From: an uncultured Eubacterium sp.
GTDB taxonomy: Bacteria; Bacillota; Clostridia; Lachnospirales; Lachnospiraceae
Direction: 5' to 3'
DNA: 64,000 nucleotides
Assembly: GCA_910589595.1 (NCBI GenBank)
Contig: CAJUTM010000011.1
Location: 1 to 64,000, forward strand
Part shown: one piece after another, positions 1-8,827 of the stretch
Numbering within the stretch: position 1 is the stretch's first letter
Layout: each line of letters starts with the position of its first letter
Notes under the pieces: model-generated
Told to the model about the DNA's origin: nothing
What the model saw: only the letters and a program-made list of their open reading frames with translations
Databases searched by the model: none
Made by a program: the position numbers and the translations under genes

Positions 1-9
1 TATTTTTTT

Positions 10-39
10 CGGTACTACCATAAGGCAGTACCGATTTTT
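10..39 (+). terminator. Rho-independent terminator (plus-strand polarity)
   Basis: A stem of CGGTACT (10-16) pairs with AGTACCG (27-33) and is followed by ATTTTTA. The T-run lies on the plus strand, so it best ends a plus-strand gene left of the window. The minus-strand TetR gene stops within it, so it may also mark that gene's 3' end. Confidence 0.55.
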
Positions 40-613
40 ACTGTTCTAATCCTTTTATAAACATTTGTACGCTGCTTTTTATATATTCATCTTTTTCTAC
101 TTTAGATAATTGTTTGCCAAAAGATGCATTTAAAAACGCATAGCCAAATGTTGATGAAAAAACTGTTAGAGCCAATGCATCAAAATCTGCTTTCGGTATT
201 TTGCCCAAAGCAAACATTTTATTAAGATATTGCGTGAATGATGATAAAAAGGCCTGTGGAACTTTCATAATGAGGGCAGATGTTTCCTCATATAATTGAG
301 GGGCTCTCAAACCAATAGACAAATTTACAAAATCTGGCGTCATTCTATCCATATATGCTTTCATAAACATCTCTATGTCTGCCTGCAAGTCCCACTGCAC
401 ATTTTCAAAAATTTCTGGAGTTATATTTGCCCTCCATCCCGCTTGGCTTACACCTTGCAGCACAATATCTTTCTTATTCTTAAATTTTCGAAACAGGGTA
501 CACTCATTCACACCTGCCGCTTTTGCAATCGCTTTCGTTGTAGTAGCAACATACCCATTATCTCTTACTAACATCATTGCAGCATCTATTATTTTTTGAC
601 TTGTTTCATCCAA
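38..613 (-). CDS. TetR/AcrR family transcriptional regulator
   Basis: The 191-residue product has the TetR layout: an N-terminal helix-turn-helix at about residues 10-55, with a recognition region TTTKAIAKAAGVNECTLF, then a helical ligand-binding and dimerisation domain. The family usually represses a nearby transporter or its own gene. The start is TTG: GGGGGAG lies about 7 bases upstream, and the nearby ATG is out of frame. A sigma-A-like promoter and an inverted repeat lie directly upstream, which suggests autoregulation. The next gene upstream on the same strand is an ABC ATPase, a possible target. The ligand cannot be told from sequence. Confidence 0.85.
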   Translation of the reverse strand: MDETSQKIIDAAMMLVRDNGYVATTTKAIAKAAGVNECTLFRKFKNKKDIVLQGVSQAGWRANITPEIFENVQWDLQADIEMFMKAYMDRMTPDFVNLSIGLRAPQLYEETSALIMKVPQAFLSSFTQYLNKMFALGKIPKADFDALALTVFSSTFGYAFLNASFGKQLSKVEKDEYIKSSVQMFIKGLEQ

Positions 614-629
614 ATTATCACTCCCCCAT

Positions 630-645
630 GCAAGTGAACACTTTC
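630..645 (-). promoter_or_regulatory. Probable TetR operator (inverted repeat)
   Basis: AAGTG-AA-CACTT forms an inverted repeat, with an outer G/C match after one mismatch. It sits immediately downstream of the -10 box and upstream of the ribosome binding site of the TetR gene, where a bound repressor would block initiation. Self-regulation is inferred. Confidence 0.5.
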
Positions 646-674
646 ATTTTAACAAAAGAATACTTTAAAGTCAA
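646..674 (-). promoter_or_regulatory. Promoter of the TetR gene
   Basis: On the minus strand the -35 is TTGACT (669-674), the spacer is 17 bases and the -10 is TAAAAT (646-651). The inverted repeat at 630-645 overlaps the expected start of transcription. Confidence 0.6.
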
Positions 675-778
675 TAAAAGATTATTTTAAATCATTATCT
701 GATTTTAGTATCAGGCGCATTTTATTATTAAAAAGAGGCTTAATGGCACGTTTACTATTTTCCCAAATCAACATACCA

Positions 779-1477
779 TCACACCTCTCTCTCGTCCACG
801 ATTCTGCCGTCCTTCAACGTAATAATGCGCTCTGTTTCGTCTGCCAGTTCGTGCGAGTGGGTAATCAGAAGAATTGTCTTTCCCTGCTTTTCATGAAGTG
901 TATGAAAAATCTCCATAATCCGATGACCGGTTTCCGAATCCAGCGCCCCTGTCGGTTCATCCGCCAGTATAATCGACGGATTATTTGCCATTGCACGGGC
1001 AATCGCCACACGCTGCTTTTGCCCACCGGATAATTCATCCGAACGGTGCTTCATGCGGTCTGCCATCCCTACTAGTTCCAGCAGTTCTCTGGCACGGGCA
1101 TCCCTTTCCTTTTTGGATACCGAACCGTACAGCATCGGCAGTTCCACATTGGAAAGGGCTGTTGTTCTTGCAATCAGGTTATACGTCTGAAAAACAAAAC
1201 CAATCTGTCGGTTACGTATTCTGGACAGTTGCGCGTCCTTTGCCTGACTGACGTCAATCCCCGCCAATTCATATGTTCCCTCGGTCGGGCGGTCTAATAC
1301 ACCTATAATATTCATAAGCGTAGACTTTCCTGAACCGGATTCCCCGATAACGGAAAGAAATTCCCCTTTTTTCACCTGCAAATCAATTCCGTGAAGAATT
1401 TCAAGTTCGTTTGGTTTGCCTACAAAAAACCGTTTCACAATATGCCGCAAATCAATTATCGTATCGCCTTTATTCAC
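779..1477 (-). CDS. ABC transporter ATP-binding protein (MacB/LolD type)
   Basis: A 232-residue nucleotide-binding subunit with all ATPase motifs: Walker A GESGSGKST at about 45-53, Q-loop Q97, signature LSGGQ at about 149-153, Walker B IILADEP at about 169-175 and H-loop H207. It most resembles the MacB/LolD/FtsE-like family that pairs with FtsX-fold permeases to export peptides, lipids or drugs. I chose the GTG at 1477 because AGGAGGT lies 5 bases upstream; the frame extends 27 codons further but without support. No permease is encoded on either side, so the partner must be elsewhere or lost. The TetR gene follows downstream. Confidence 0.85.
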   Translation of the reverse strand: MNKGDTIIDLRHIVKRFFVGKPNELEILHGIDLQVKKGEFLSVIGESGSGKSTLMNIIGVLDRPTEGTYELAGIDVSQAKDAQLSRIRNRQIGFVFQTYNLIARTTALSNVELPMLYGSVSKKERDARARELLELVGMADRMKHRSDELSGGQKQRVAIARAMANNPSIILADEPTGALDSETGHRIMEIFHTLHEKQGKTILLITHSHELADETERIITLKDGRIVDEREV

Positions 1478-1609
1478 GCCGCACCTCCTACATTCCCGCC
1501 ATACCATTCGGCGCGCTGTCGGGTGGTTCCCCTTTTTGATTCGTATGAATAGCGTCATACGTCACCTCAACAGCGCCCGCTTAGCCTGACAGAAGCAGGT
1601 CAGACTGTC

Positions 1610-2059
1610 CTACCCTTCAATCGCAATCCGTTTTGCCTCCTCGACTTGTGGTGTCTCTTCTTTCTTGGGAATCGTAAGTTTCAGCGTTCCGTTTTCAAAT
1701 TTTGCTTTGATATCTTCTTCCGTCACCTTTTCTCCTACATAAAACTGCCGGCTGCAAGTTCCGCTATAGCGCTCGCGGCGAATGTATCTGCCCTTTTTAT
1801 CCTTTTCCTCGTCAGATGAATTGGTCGAAGCCGTAATCGTCAGATAACCCTCTTTCAACTCCGCTTTTACATCTTCTTTTGCAAAACCGGGCAAATTCAT
1901 CGTAACCTCAAAACCGGTATCATTTTCAGCCACATCAGTCTGCATCAATCCGGTGTTATTTGCAACACGGCGCGGCGTCTTCGGCGCTATACCAAAAAAA
2001 TCATCCAGCAGACTCTCTCCAAAGATACCGGGCATTGCAAAATTTTGTGATAATAACAT
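1610..2059 (-). CDS. hsp20: Hsp20/alpha-crystallin family small heat-shock protein
   Basis: The 149-residue protein is an ATP-independent cytoplasmic holdase. An alpha-crystallin domain spans about residues 40-133 and ends in the conserved GTLKLTIPKK. The last residues contain an I-x-I motif (IAI) used for oligomer contacts. The ATG at 2059 is preferred because a GGAAGGGAGAG ribosome binding site lies just upstream; the in-frame extension to 2107 has none. It stands alone between an ABC ATPase gene and a DUF3793 gene. No CIRCE element was noticed next to it. Confidence 0.92.
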   Translation of the reverse strand: MLLSQNFAMPGIFGESLLDDFFGIAPKTPRRVANNTGLMQTDVAENDTGFEVTMNLPGFAKEDVKAELKEGYLTITASTNSSDEEKDKKGRYIRRERYSGTCSRQFYVGEKVTEEDIKAKFENGTLKLTIPKKEETPQVEEAKRIAIEG

Positions 2060-2129
2060 AGACTGTCTCTCCCTTCCACATTTGTCTTTAGTATGGAACG
2101 CAGACAACTATTCTATTCATGGCATTGTT

Positions 2130-2753
2130 TCACCTTGCATAATCCGATACCGACACTTCTTTTTTGCTGCATATCTCAATGATTTCCGCTAGTCCGATAC
2201 CCTGATACATCATAGTAAACAGCGTTTCTTTCGCGCTTTCATATTGGCGGAAAATTGACCTCTTGGCCGGCACATTTGCATATACTTTCCAATATCCGGC
2301 ATAGAGACTGTTTTTCCCCTTATTAGAAATAAATCCTCTCACATCTTCTAATGGATATCCGAGTAACAGACCAAGCTCATGAGGAAAATCCGCTCCTCTT
2401 CTGCGAGACTCCCGATATCGCTCAATAAAGGCCGTCAGAACCGATTCAACATCAAACGCCCGATACCCCTCCGCCCACAAAATTTCTCTTGCCCCCCTGT
2501 CATTGAGGTATGCAGCGAGCATATCGGGATGATATAGCAGTATTGTCAGTTTATCTCTCTCTTCATATAATATGCGTCTTCCGATACAACTGCCATGCAA
2601 TATGCCGCTCAATTTCTGCCAGTCGCATTCAGCCATTACAACAAGATTGGAAATTTTGTAACCGATAAGAAAAGGAGCGCACTGAAAAACCAGTTGGAGT
2701 TCCGGCTTTTCCCTATTTATCTGCCGTACCATGCCGACCATTTTCCCGCTCAT
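2130..2753 (-). CDS. DUF3793 family protein
   Basis: The 207-residue product matches the DUF3793 family of Clostridia, recognisable by the central PHELGLLLGYPLEDVRGFI segment followed by an N-K-G-K-N block and GYWKVY. The function is unknown. The family is often seen near iron or redox genes, but here its neighbours are potD and hsp20. GAGGAGG lies about 11 bases before the ATG. There is no signal peptide or membrane segment, so it is probably cytoplasmic. Two further in-frame methionines within the first eight residues leave the exact start open. Confidence 0.8.
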   Translation of the reverse strand: MSGKMVGMVRQINREKPELQLVFQCAPFLIGYKISNLVVMAECDWQKLSGILHGSCIGRRILYEERDKLTILLYHPDMLAAYLNDRGAREILWAEGYRAFDVESVLTAFIERYRESRRRGADFPHELGLLLGYPLEDVRGFISNKGKNSLYAGYWKVYANVPAKRSIFRQYESAKETLFTMMYQGIGLAEIIEICSKKEVSVSDYAR

Positions 2754-2790
2754 AAAACGAACGCCTCCTCTGACAACAGATTAGAACTAT

Positions 2791-2812
2791 GGGAGCAAAC
2801 GCAGTTGCTCCC
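2791..2812 (-). other. Short intergenic hairpin between potD and the DUF3793 gene
   Basis: GGGAGCAA and TTGCTCCC form a perfect 8-bp stem with a 6-base loop. There is no T-run on either side, so it is not a classical terminator. It may protect an mRNA end or be a regulatory site. Confidence 0.4.
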
Positions 2813-2901
2813 GTCACTAAAATAATGTTCTGTCATTACTGTTGCCAAAAGAAGATTTGATATACCGGAAAATACCGAATTACCAGTACTGTCCGCTAAT
2901 T

Positions 2902-4311
2902 TCAAAAACCGTCAAAACATCTTATATTTATCCACATTCTCGAAATTCTCCGGTTCTCCTCATCATTAAATTTTTCCATGACGACGCTCCGGTTTATGAC
3001 CTCTTCCGTCGGATATTGGGCAAACACCTGCCGTTTTTCCTGTCCGGCGGGAACATCCAAAACATATTTTTCATTTTCCTTTTTATCCTCTCCATCAGTA
3101 AAAAAGTAGGCAAGAGAATACTCTTCGGTATCCTCCTCTCCCTCTTCTGCTCCATAACACCAGTCCGCATATTGGAACAGCCAGCCGTTTTCACCTCCGG
3201 CAATCGCCGAAGTATAACCAATATAATACATATTGCGAATGGCATTGTCTGGACGGGATATAAAATTCACAAAAGCCTCCGCCGCTCTCTTTTTGCGGCT
3301 GTCGCCGCCAATCCCTTTTTTCATCATACACCAGCCGTCAAACCAGAGATTGCTGCACTCCTCGGGTACGGCATAACTTAATTCCATGCCATCCTGCTCC
3401 GCCTCGTCCATCGTGTAGACGCCGTCGCCCGACCATTGCATATTGGCTACTACTTTGCCGGTCACCATATCCGCTTTCCCGCCCTCTATCTCTAGGGAAT
3501 AGGCATTATCCCGCATCTTCGTGAGAATCTGCCCGATTCGCTCTACCGTATTTTCTCCGGTGTCGTTCATCGCCTCTTTCAAGAGCGTCGGATATTGGGG
3601 ATTATTCAAAAAGGACGGCGACAAAAACGTTTTCTCATTTAAAATTCCCAACGCCACAATATAAGAATCCCGCACACTGTCTTTCATTGTAATCCGGCGC
3701 TTATATTTCGAATCCAACAACATCGACCAGTGCTTCACATCTTCGTCGGATACAACGGACGGATTGTAGACAATTCCCATAACTCCCCACATATATCCGG
3801 CGGCATAAGAGCTCAGCGGCGAACCGTCAATTTGCAAATCCGTAAAAACTTTCTCAATGTACGGCGAGACTCCGCGGCTGTAATAATTGTCCGGATTCGT
3901 CTTGTCCAAAAAATCACCCGAATACGGCTCCAGACTTCCCTCTTCCATCATTTTCATTATCATATATTCGGACGGGCAGACAAGGTCAAACGTATCTCCC
4001 AATGTCATCTGATTATATAAATCTTCATTAGTTCCAAAGGTAGAATACTCCACACGCACTTTTTCGCCATACGTTTCCTCATACCATGTCTCAAACTCAT
4101 CCGCCATATTTTCTTTTCCCATAATCGTCGTTCCATCCGCGAGCTCAATCTCTTCTTCTTCGTCCCAGCCGCCCTCGTCCATATATTCTTCCCAATTGGC
4201 AATACGAAGCACTGTTTCTTTATTTTCTGCATTTCCGGCACAGCCGCCCTGCAGCAGACAAATAAGGAACAGCGAAAACAATGCTGTCAGATATTTATAA
4301 TTTTTCTTCAC
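2902..4311 (-). CDS. potD: Polyamine ABC transporter substrate-binding lipoprotein
   Basis: The 469-residue extracellular receptor belongs to a spermidine/putrescine importer. The N-terminus is a lipoprotein signal with lipobox LQGGC (Cys 24), so the mature protein is lipid-anchored. The body matches the PotD fold: an N-terminal NWEEYM-like segment, then LVCPSEYM and a tryptophan-rich binding region. At 469 residues it is longer than the usual 350-360, mainly through an acidic insertion near the N-terminus and another near residue 395. Start GTG at 4311 has GGGAGGG upstream. It overlaps the end of potC by 17 bases and is the last gene of potABCD. Confidence 0.92.
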   Translation of the reverse strand: MKKNYKYLTALFSLFLICLLQGGCAGNAENKETVLRIANWEEYMDEGGWDEEEEIELADGTTIMGKENMADEFETWYEETYGEKVRVEYSTFGTNEDLYNQMTLGDTFDLVCPSEYMIMKMMEEGSLEPYSGDFLDKTNPDNYYSRGVSPYIEKVFTDLQIDGSPLSSYAAGYMWGVMGIVYNPSVVSDEDVKHWSMLLDSKYKRRITMKDSVRDSYIVALGILNEKTFLSPSFLNNPQYPTLLKEAMNDTGENTVERIGQILTKMRDNAYSLEIEGGKADMVTGKVVANMQWSGDGVYTMDEAEQDGMELSYAVPEECSNLWFDGWCMMKKGIGGDSRKKRAAEAFVNFISRPDNAIRNMYYIGYTSAIAGGENGWLFQYADWCYGAEEGEEDTEEYSLAYFFTDGEDKKENEKYVLDVPAGQEKRQVFAQYPTEEVINRSVVMEKFNDEENRRISRMWINIRCFDGF

Positions 4312-5095
4312 GCTTCGCCCTCCCCGCTTTCCAGTTCATACTGATTACAACTAACACGACAACAAGAAAGATAACGGAAGAAAGCGCCCACAGAGCCGTC
4401 TTAATCTCCGTTCTCGCCCCTTTTGTGGCATTTACCACATAAGTACTAATCGTGTCAAACACCGCCGGTTTCGTATAAGTAGTAATAAAATAGTCGTCTA
4501 GCGATAAGGTAATCGCCAGCATAAAGCCGGAAGAAATACCCGATGTAATCTCGCGGATTATGACTTTCCACAGCGCCTGACGATGATTGCAGCCCAAATC
4601 CAGCGCCGCCTCGTATAAATTAGAATCCATCTGCTTCAACTTCGGCATAACCGACAAATAGACAAACGGCGTGCAAAGCGCAGTCTGTCCGATGACAAGA
4701 GGAATATAAGTATCTTTATCGATTCCCAAAAACACAATGAGCAGTACACAGATAGAAAAACCCGTGACTACATCGGCGTTGACAATCGGTATCTGATTGG
4801 CCAGACTCACGCCCTGTTGCACAAATCTCTTGGAATAAAATGTGCCAATTGCCCCCATTGTTCCCAATATCACAGCCAGTACGGCAACGACAAGCGCTAA
4901 CAAAATCGTTCCCGCTATCATATTTAACAATTCCGGCGTCGTAAAAAGCGTCACATAATTTTTCATGGAAAATCCGCGCAGAGAACCAATCATTGTAGAT
5001 TTGGTAAAACTGTAGACAAGCAAAATCAAAATCGGCAGGTAGAGAAAGAGAAATATCAATCCCAGCCAAAGTCCTTGCAATCCTTTCTTTACCAT
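4295..5095 (-). CDS. potC: Polyamine ABC transporter permease PotC
   Basis: A 266-residue inner-membrane permease of the binding-protein-dependent family, with about six membrane segments. The cytoplasmic coupling loop EAALDLGCNHRQALWKVI contains the EAA motif that contacts the ATPase. Start ATG at 5095 overlaps the potB stop (ATGGTAA), with GGAGG six bases upstream inside potB; this is translational coupling. The 19-codon extension to 5152 is rejected. It pairs with PotB to form the membrane channel. Confidence 0.93.
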   Translation of the reverse strand: MVKKGLQGLWLGLIFLFLYLPILILLVYSFTKSTMIGSLRGFSMKNYVTLFTTPELLNMIAGTILLALVVAVLAVILGTMGAIGTFYSKRFVQQGVSLANQIPIVNADVVTGFSICVLLIVFLGIDKDTYIPLVIGQTALCTPFVYLSVMPKLKQMDSNLYEAALDLGCNHRQALWKVIIREITSGISSGFMLAITLSLDDYFITTYTKPAVFDTISTYVVNATKGARTEIKTALWALSSVIFLVVVLVVISMNWKAGRAKREEKL

Positions 5096-5883
5096 ATGCC
5101 ACCTCCTCTTGACTCGGCGCCCTGCTTTCCATAAAAATGTTCTGTCAGCCAAGTCAAAACAAAAATAATCAACAGAAGAATAATGGAAATCATCGAGCCA
5201 TTGTGCCAGTCATACATATTAAAATAACTGCCCATAAGGCTTCCCATAATATAGGTGCTGTTATACACCATATCGAGAACAACATAATTTGTCATGGACG
5301 GCAGAAAAACCATCGTCACGCCGCTAATCATCGCCGGTATCGTAAGCGGAAACATCACATACCGGAAAACATTCCAGCTGGAAGCGCCGAGGTCTGCCGC
5401 TGCCTCCGGCAGGCTCCCGTCTAATTTGCTAATCGTCGTATACAGCGGCAGAATCATAAAGGGAAGAAAATCGTAAATCATACATAAAACCGTGTTAAAA
5501 AACGGATACATGGCAAGATTTCCTTCCAGCACACTGAGGATTTCTTTCATTGCAGATATGCGCAGCGTAAAATTAATCCACATCGGCATCACTAGCAGGA
5601 CAATGATGACATTTCTCCGCTTCCACGGCCCCCGCGCCAGAATGAACGCCGTCGGATAGGCGATAAGCAGACATCCCGCCGTCGTTGCCAGCGCAATAAC
5701 AAAACTGTAAAAAAGAGTTCCCAGCGCCTTTGTATTAGTAAAAAAATTATAAAAATTCTCTACCGTAAACGTTCCCTGCCCGTCGGTAAGCGCATAATAC
5801 AAGACAACAATAAGGGGAAGCACAACAAATCCAACAAGAAAAATAATATATGGTATGCTCCATTGTTTTCTCGAAAATCGCAT
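5089..5883 (-). CDS. potB: Polyamine ABC transporter permease PotB
   Basis: A 264-residue permease with about six transmembrane helices, beginning with a hydrophobic helix at residues 11-32. The EAA loop reads EAAADLGASSWNVFRYVM at about residue 160. With PotC it forms the heterodimeric channel driven by PotA. The ATG at 5883 follows a GGGAGG site. It lies 16 bases after potA and overlaps potC. Confidence 0.93.
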   Translation of the reverse strand: MRFSRKQWSIPYIIFLVGFVVLPLIVVLYYALTDGQGTFTVENFYNFFTNTKALGTLFYSFVIALATTAGCLLIAYPTAFILARGPWKRRNVIIVLLVMPMWINFTLRISAMKEILSVLEGNLAMYPFFNTVLCMIYDFLPFMILPLYTTISKLDGSLPEAAADLGASSWNVFRYVMFPLTIPAMISGVTMVFLPSMTNYVVLDMVYNSTYIMGSLMGSYFNMYDWHNGSMISIILLLIIFVLTWLTEHFYGKQGAESRGGGIW

Positions 5884-5899
5884 TCTCTTCCTCCCTCTC

Positions 5900-7300
5900 T
5901 CATTTTAGCAACTGAAACTGCCTCTTTTCCTCCGGCACAATAACACTGACATAGTCGCCCATATTCCAGAGCCACTCGTCGTCGACATAATAATCCACAT
6001 CATTTTTACTGCGCACTTTATATTTATAATGGTCGCCTTTATAAATAATGTTTATAATATTTCCCTGAACAAGTCCTTCTTTTGGGTCATCACTAAGCGC
6101 CGCATCCCCCGGCTCAAAAAAGAACTGTACCCGCACGCCCTCAGTCTGCTGCGGACGTCCTTGCGGAAAAATCATCTTTTCCTCTAAACGAATACTTCCG
6201 TCAGGGAGCAGGAGACGAAGTTCTTCATCTAATATTCCGGTATAATGGTTGATACGGTCATTATATGGCATGACATGAATACCCCCGGGCTTGATATCTA
6301 TGCCAACTTCCATCCCCTGTTCCATCCACACGGGACTATGCGCCACAATCTCGCTCCTGCCGACATACACCGTAATCTCATAGGCGATTCCCTTAAACAC
6401 CGAAGAATACACTTCACCTTGTATTCTTCCCTGTTCCGGCGCTGTCAACCTCACCGCTTCCGGCCGCACAACTACCTCGACACGGTCGCCCAGAGGAAAA
6501 TTCTCAGAATGGGAAAAGGATACATCCATAATAGATACTTCATGCTCCCCCGTAATCTCACCATCAAAAATATTACTCTCGCCGACAAAATCAGCCACAA
6601 AAGCATTCTTCGGCACCTTATAAATCTCTTCCGGCTTTCCGACCTGCTGCATTTTCCCATCGGACATAACAACAATCTTATCCGACATCGTAAGCGCTTC
6701 TTCCTGATCGTGGGTCACAAAAATAAAAGTAATGCCAAGTTCCTTATGCATCTCTTTCAATTCAAACTGCATTTCTTTGCGCATTTTATAATCCAGCGCG
6801 CCAAGCGGCTCATCCAGAAGTAAAATCTCCGGCTCATTGACAATGGCGCGCGCAATCGCTACCCTCTGCTGCTGCCCTCCGGATAACGTGTCTGTCTTGC
6901 GCTTTTCAAACCCCTCCAAATCAACTATCTCCAATACTTTCTTTACCTTTTTACGCATTTCCTCTTTCGGAAATTTCTTCATCTTCAATCCAAACGCAAT
7001 ATTGTCGTACACGTTGAGATAGGGAAATAGCGCGTACTTTTGAAACACGGTATTAATGGGGCGCTTATTTGGCGGAACTTTAGTGATATCCTCCCCATGC
7101 AGTAAAATATTCCCCGCCGTCGGCATTTCAAAACCGCCAATCATACGCAATATCGTAGTCTTACCACAACCGGATGGGCCGAGAAAGGTCACAAACTCCC
7201 CCTTTTTTATCTCCAGACTGAAATCTTCTATTACCGCTGTATCTCCCTCATAACACTTTCGTACATGCTGTAATTCAATTATATTCTTTTCTTTGTTCAT
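5900..7300 (-). CDS. potA: Polyamine ABC transporter ATP-binding protein PotA, with extended C-terminus
   Basis: The ATPase of the importer: Walker A GPSGCGKTT (about 41-49), signature LSGGQ (139-143), Walker B ILLLDEP (159-165) and the H-loop in FVTHDQEEAL. A TOBE-like regulatory region starts near residue 240. The protein has 466 residues against about 350-380 for typical PotA; the extra C-terminal part from about residue 350 looks like a second beta-rich TOBE-like unit. It is the first gene of potABCD. A promoter and a leader hairpin lie upstream. Polyamine specificity is inferred from the operon. Confidence 0.93.
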   Translation of the reverse strand: MNKEKNIIELQHVRKCYEGDTAVIEDFSLEIKKGEFVTFLGPSGCGKTTILRMIGGFEMPTAGNILLHGEDITKVPPNKRPINTVFQKYALFPYLNVYDNIAFGLKMKKFPKEEMRKKVKKVLEIVDLEGFEKRKTDTLSGGQQQRVAIARAIVNEPEILLLDEPLGALDYKMRKEMQFELKEMHKELGITFIFVTHDQEEALTMSDKIVVMSDGKMQQVGKPEEIYKVPKNAFVADFVGESNIFDGEITGEHEVSIMDVSFSHSENFPLGDRVEVVVRPEAVRLTAPEQGRIQGEVYSSVFKGIAYEITVYVGRSEIVAHSPVWMEQGMEVGIDIKPGGIHVMPYNDRINHYTGILDEELRLLLPDGSIRLEEKMIFPQGRPQQTEGVRVQFFFEPGDAALSDDPKEGLVQGNIINIIYKGDHYKYKVRSKNDVDYYVDDEWLWNMGDYVSVIVPEEKRQFQLLK

Positions 7301-7348
7301 TCCCCTTCACTCCGTTCTGCAAAAGTCAGTCTTTCTTATAAGCTAAAA

Positions 7349-7383
7349 AGCGGGGGCTTGACATACAATCAAACTTCCCGCTT
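7349..7383 (-). terminator. Hairpin in the potA leader (terminator or attenuator)
   Basis: On the minus strand AAGCGGG pairs with CCCGCTT across a loop of about 21 bases, and the second arm runs into TTTTTAG. It lies between the histidine-kinase gene and potA, downstream of the promoter at 7428-7456. It could therefore end read-through from the kinase operon or act as a potABCD attenuator. The large loop makes it a weak terminator. Confidence 0.4.
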
Positions 7384-7427
7384 ATCATCCGAGAAACTAT
7401 TGATTTTTAAAGTTTTTTGTCACTCGC

Positions 7428-7456
7428 ATAATAACATACCCTGAAAGATATAGCAA
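7428..7456 (-). promoter_or_regulatory. Promoter of potABCD
   Basis: The -35 TTGCTA (7451-7456), a 17-base spacer and the -10 TATTAT (7428-7433) lie directly after the kinase stop codon on the minus strand. Transcription would start near 7420, giving a leader of about 120 bases. Confidence 0.55.
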
Positions 7457-8815
7457 TCACATTTCCGAATTCTGCGGAATAATCAGCAACACATGAAGAG
7501 TAAACACATTTCCCTGTGTTTTTATACTCATGGTTCCGTCATATTTCTCAGCTACCGATTTTATATTCGACAGGCCGGTTCCTTTTCTAAACATCCCTGT
7601 TCCCTGATAACTATTTTCAACTTCCAACATAAGAAAATCCCCCTGTATACGCCCTGATACATGGATAAATTTTTCTGCACCGGCATCCATATTTTTACAC
7701 GCACAAGTGGCGTTGTCCAAGGCATTTGACAAAATGATACCGACATCAATATCACGCAGGCCGCACGGGCAGGGCAGAACAAGGGAACACTTAATGTGGA
7801 TTCCCATGTCTTTAGCAACTCCCAATTTATTTCCCACCAAAATATCCGCGACCGGATTATTCGTGCTGCATGGAAATGACAACTCTTCCGCCATGGTTTT
7901 CATATCTCCGATATAATGTAACGCTTCTTCTATCTTTTGTTCCTTCAGAAGCTCCTTTACCACTACAATATGGTTTCGGATATCATGACGAAATGACTTT
8001 GTTTTTTCATAATGGAACTTCGCCTCTTCCACATACTGTTTCAAAGAATGTTCTTTCTGCTCTAGCAGCGATAATTCCGCACCCAGACAGAACGTCTTCA
8101 ACAGTTTTTTATAAGCAAACAGGTTACAAAACAAGCTGGCCATTCCAAGAAACTGCATCGCTAACATTTGATAATGATTAATATAGGGATAATTATCCGC
8201 TCTGCCGATGTCCGTAACTACCTCGTCATATATGACCGAATCAATATATTCGTCCATAATAAATATCGTCAGTACCGGAATGAGAACCAACAACATATAT
8301 TGCCGTTTGATTTCTCCATAGTGGAAAGAATACATTTCACCGAAAAAAAAGCGTTTTACAATACTAAAATTAAGCGCGGTCAACAGAAGCGCCACCACTT
8401 CTCCGGCCACCATAAATACAATGCCAACCGTTTTCCCGTCAAAGGCAGACAGATGAGGGTACAGAATGCTTAACAGAGGCTTCACAATTCCATAACTAAG
8501 CTGCATGATCTCCACAATTAAAACCGAACATAAAAAAGACTGACCGAAAATCTCCGCTCGCTGAAAAACACTTTCCGTTTTTTGCGCCGCAAATGCCACA
8601 ATGCCAAATGCGGTAAGTAAAAGGACAAATATCCCTAATTCGGCAATTGTCCCGCCCGGCAAAAAATGAATTGCTAAAACAGCGTATATTTCAAATATCA
8701 AATAATAATAAAATTTTACTTTCTTATGCAAAAGCCGGATAAAAAAATGAAACCCAAACAAAACCTGAACACTTGTCATGATGTATTGATAAAACAAATC
8801 CATATAATCGGTCAT
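7457..8815 (-). CDS. AgrC-like sensor histidine kinase (GHKL ATPase domain)
   Basis: A 452-residue membrane kinase. The first ~230 residues contain about six hydrophobic segments, as in peptide-sensing AgrC/FsrC-type receptors. The cytoplasmic part has the atypical phospho-acceptor box FRHDIRNHIVVVKELL and a GHKL ATPase with ILSNALDNA and GTGLSNIKSV. It likely senses an extracellular signal and phosphorylates the LytTR regulator encoded 12 bases upstream. A GAGG site precedes the ATG. There is no agrB or agrD homologue nearby, so its ligand is unknown and may be made elsewhere or by other species. Confidence 0.87.
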   Translation of the reverse strand: MTDYMDLFYQYIMTSVQVLFGFHFFIRLLHKKVKFYYYLIFEIYAVLAIHFLPGGTIAELGIFVLLLTAFGIVAFAAQKTESVFQRAEIFGQSFLCSVLIVEIMQLSYGIVKPLLSILYPHLSAFDGKTVGIVFMVAGEVVALLLTALNFSIVKRFFFGEMYSFHYGEIKRQYMLLVLIPVLTIFIMDEYIDSVIYDEVVTDIGRADNYPYINHYQMLAMQFLGMASLFCNLFAYKKLLKTFCLGAELSLLEQKEHSLKQYVEEAKFHYEKTKSFRHDIRNHIVVVKELLKEQKIEEALHYIGDMKTMAEELSFPCSTNNPVADILVGNKLGVAKDMGIHIKCSLVLPCPCGLRDIDVGIILSNALDNATCACKNMDAGAEKFIHVSGRIQGDFLMLEVENSYQGTGMFRKGTGLSNIKSVAEKYDGTMSIKTQGNVFTLHVLLIIPQNSEM

Positions 8816-8827
8816 CGCATATCCTCG

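Noticed and set aside
2791..2812. Intrinsic terminator after the DUF3793 start region
   Set aside because: The stem is perfect, but no T-run follows on either strand.
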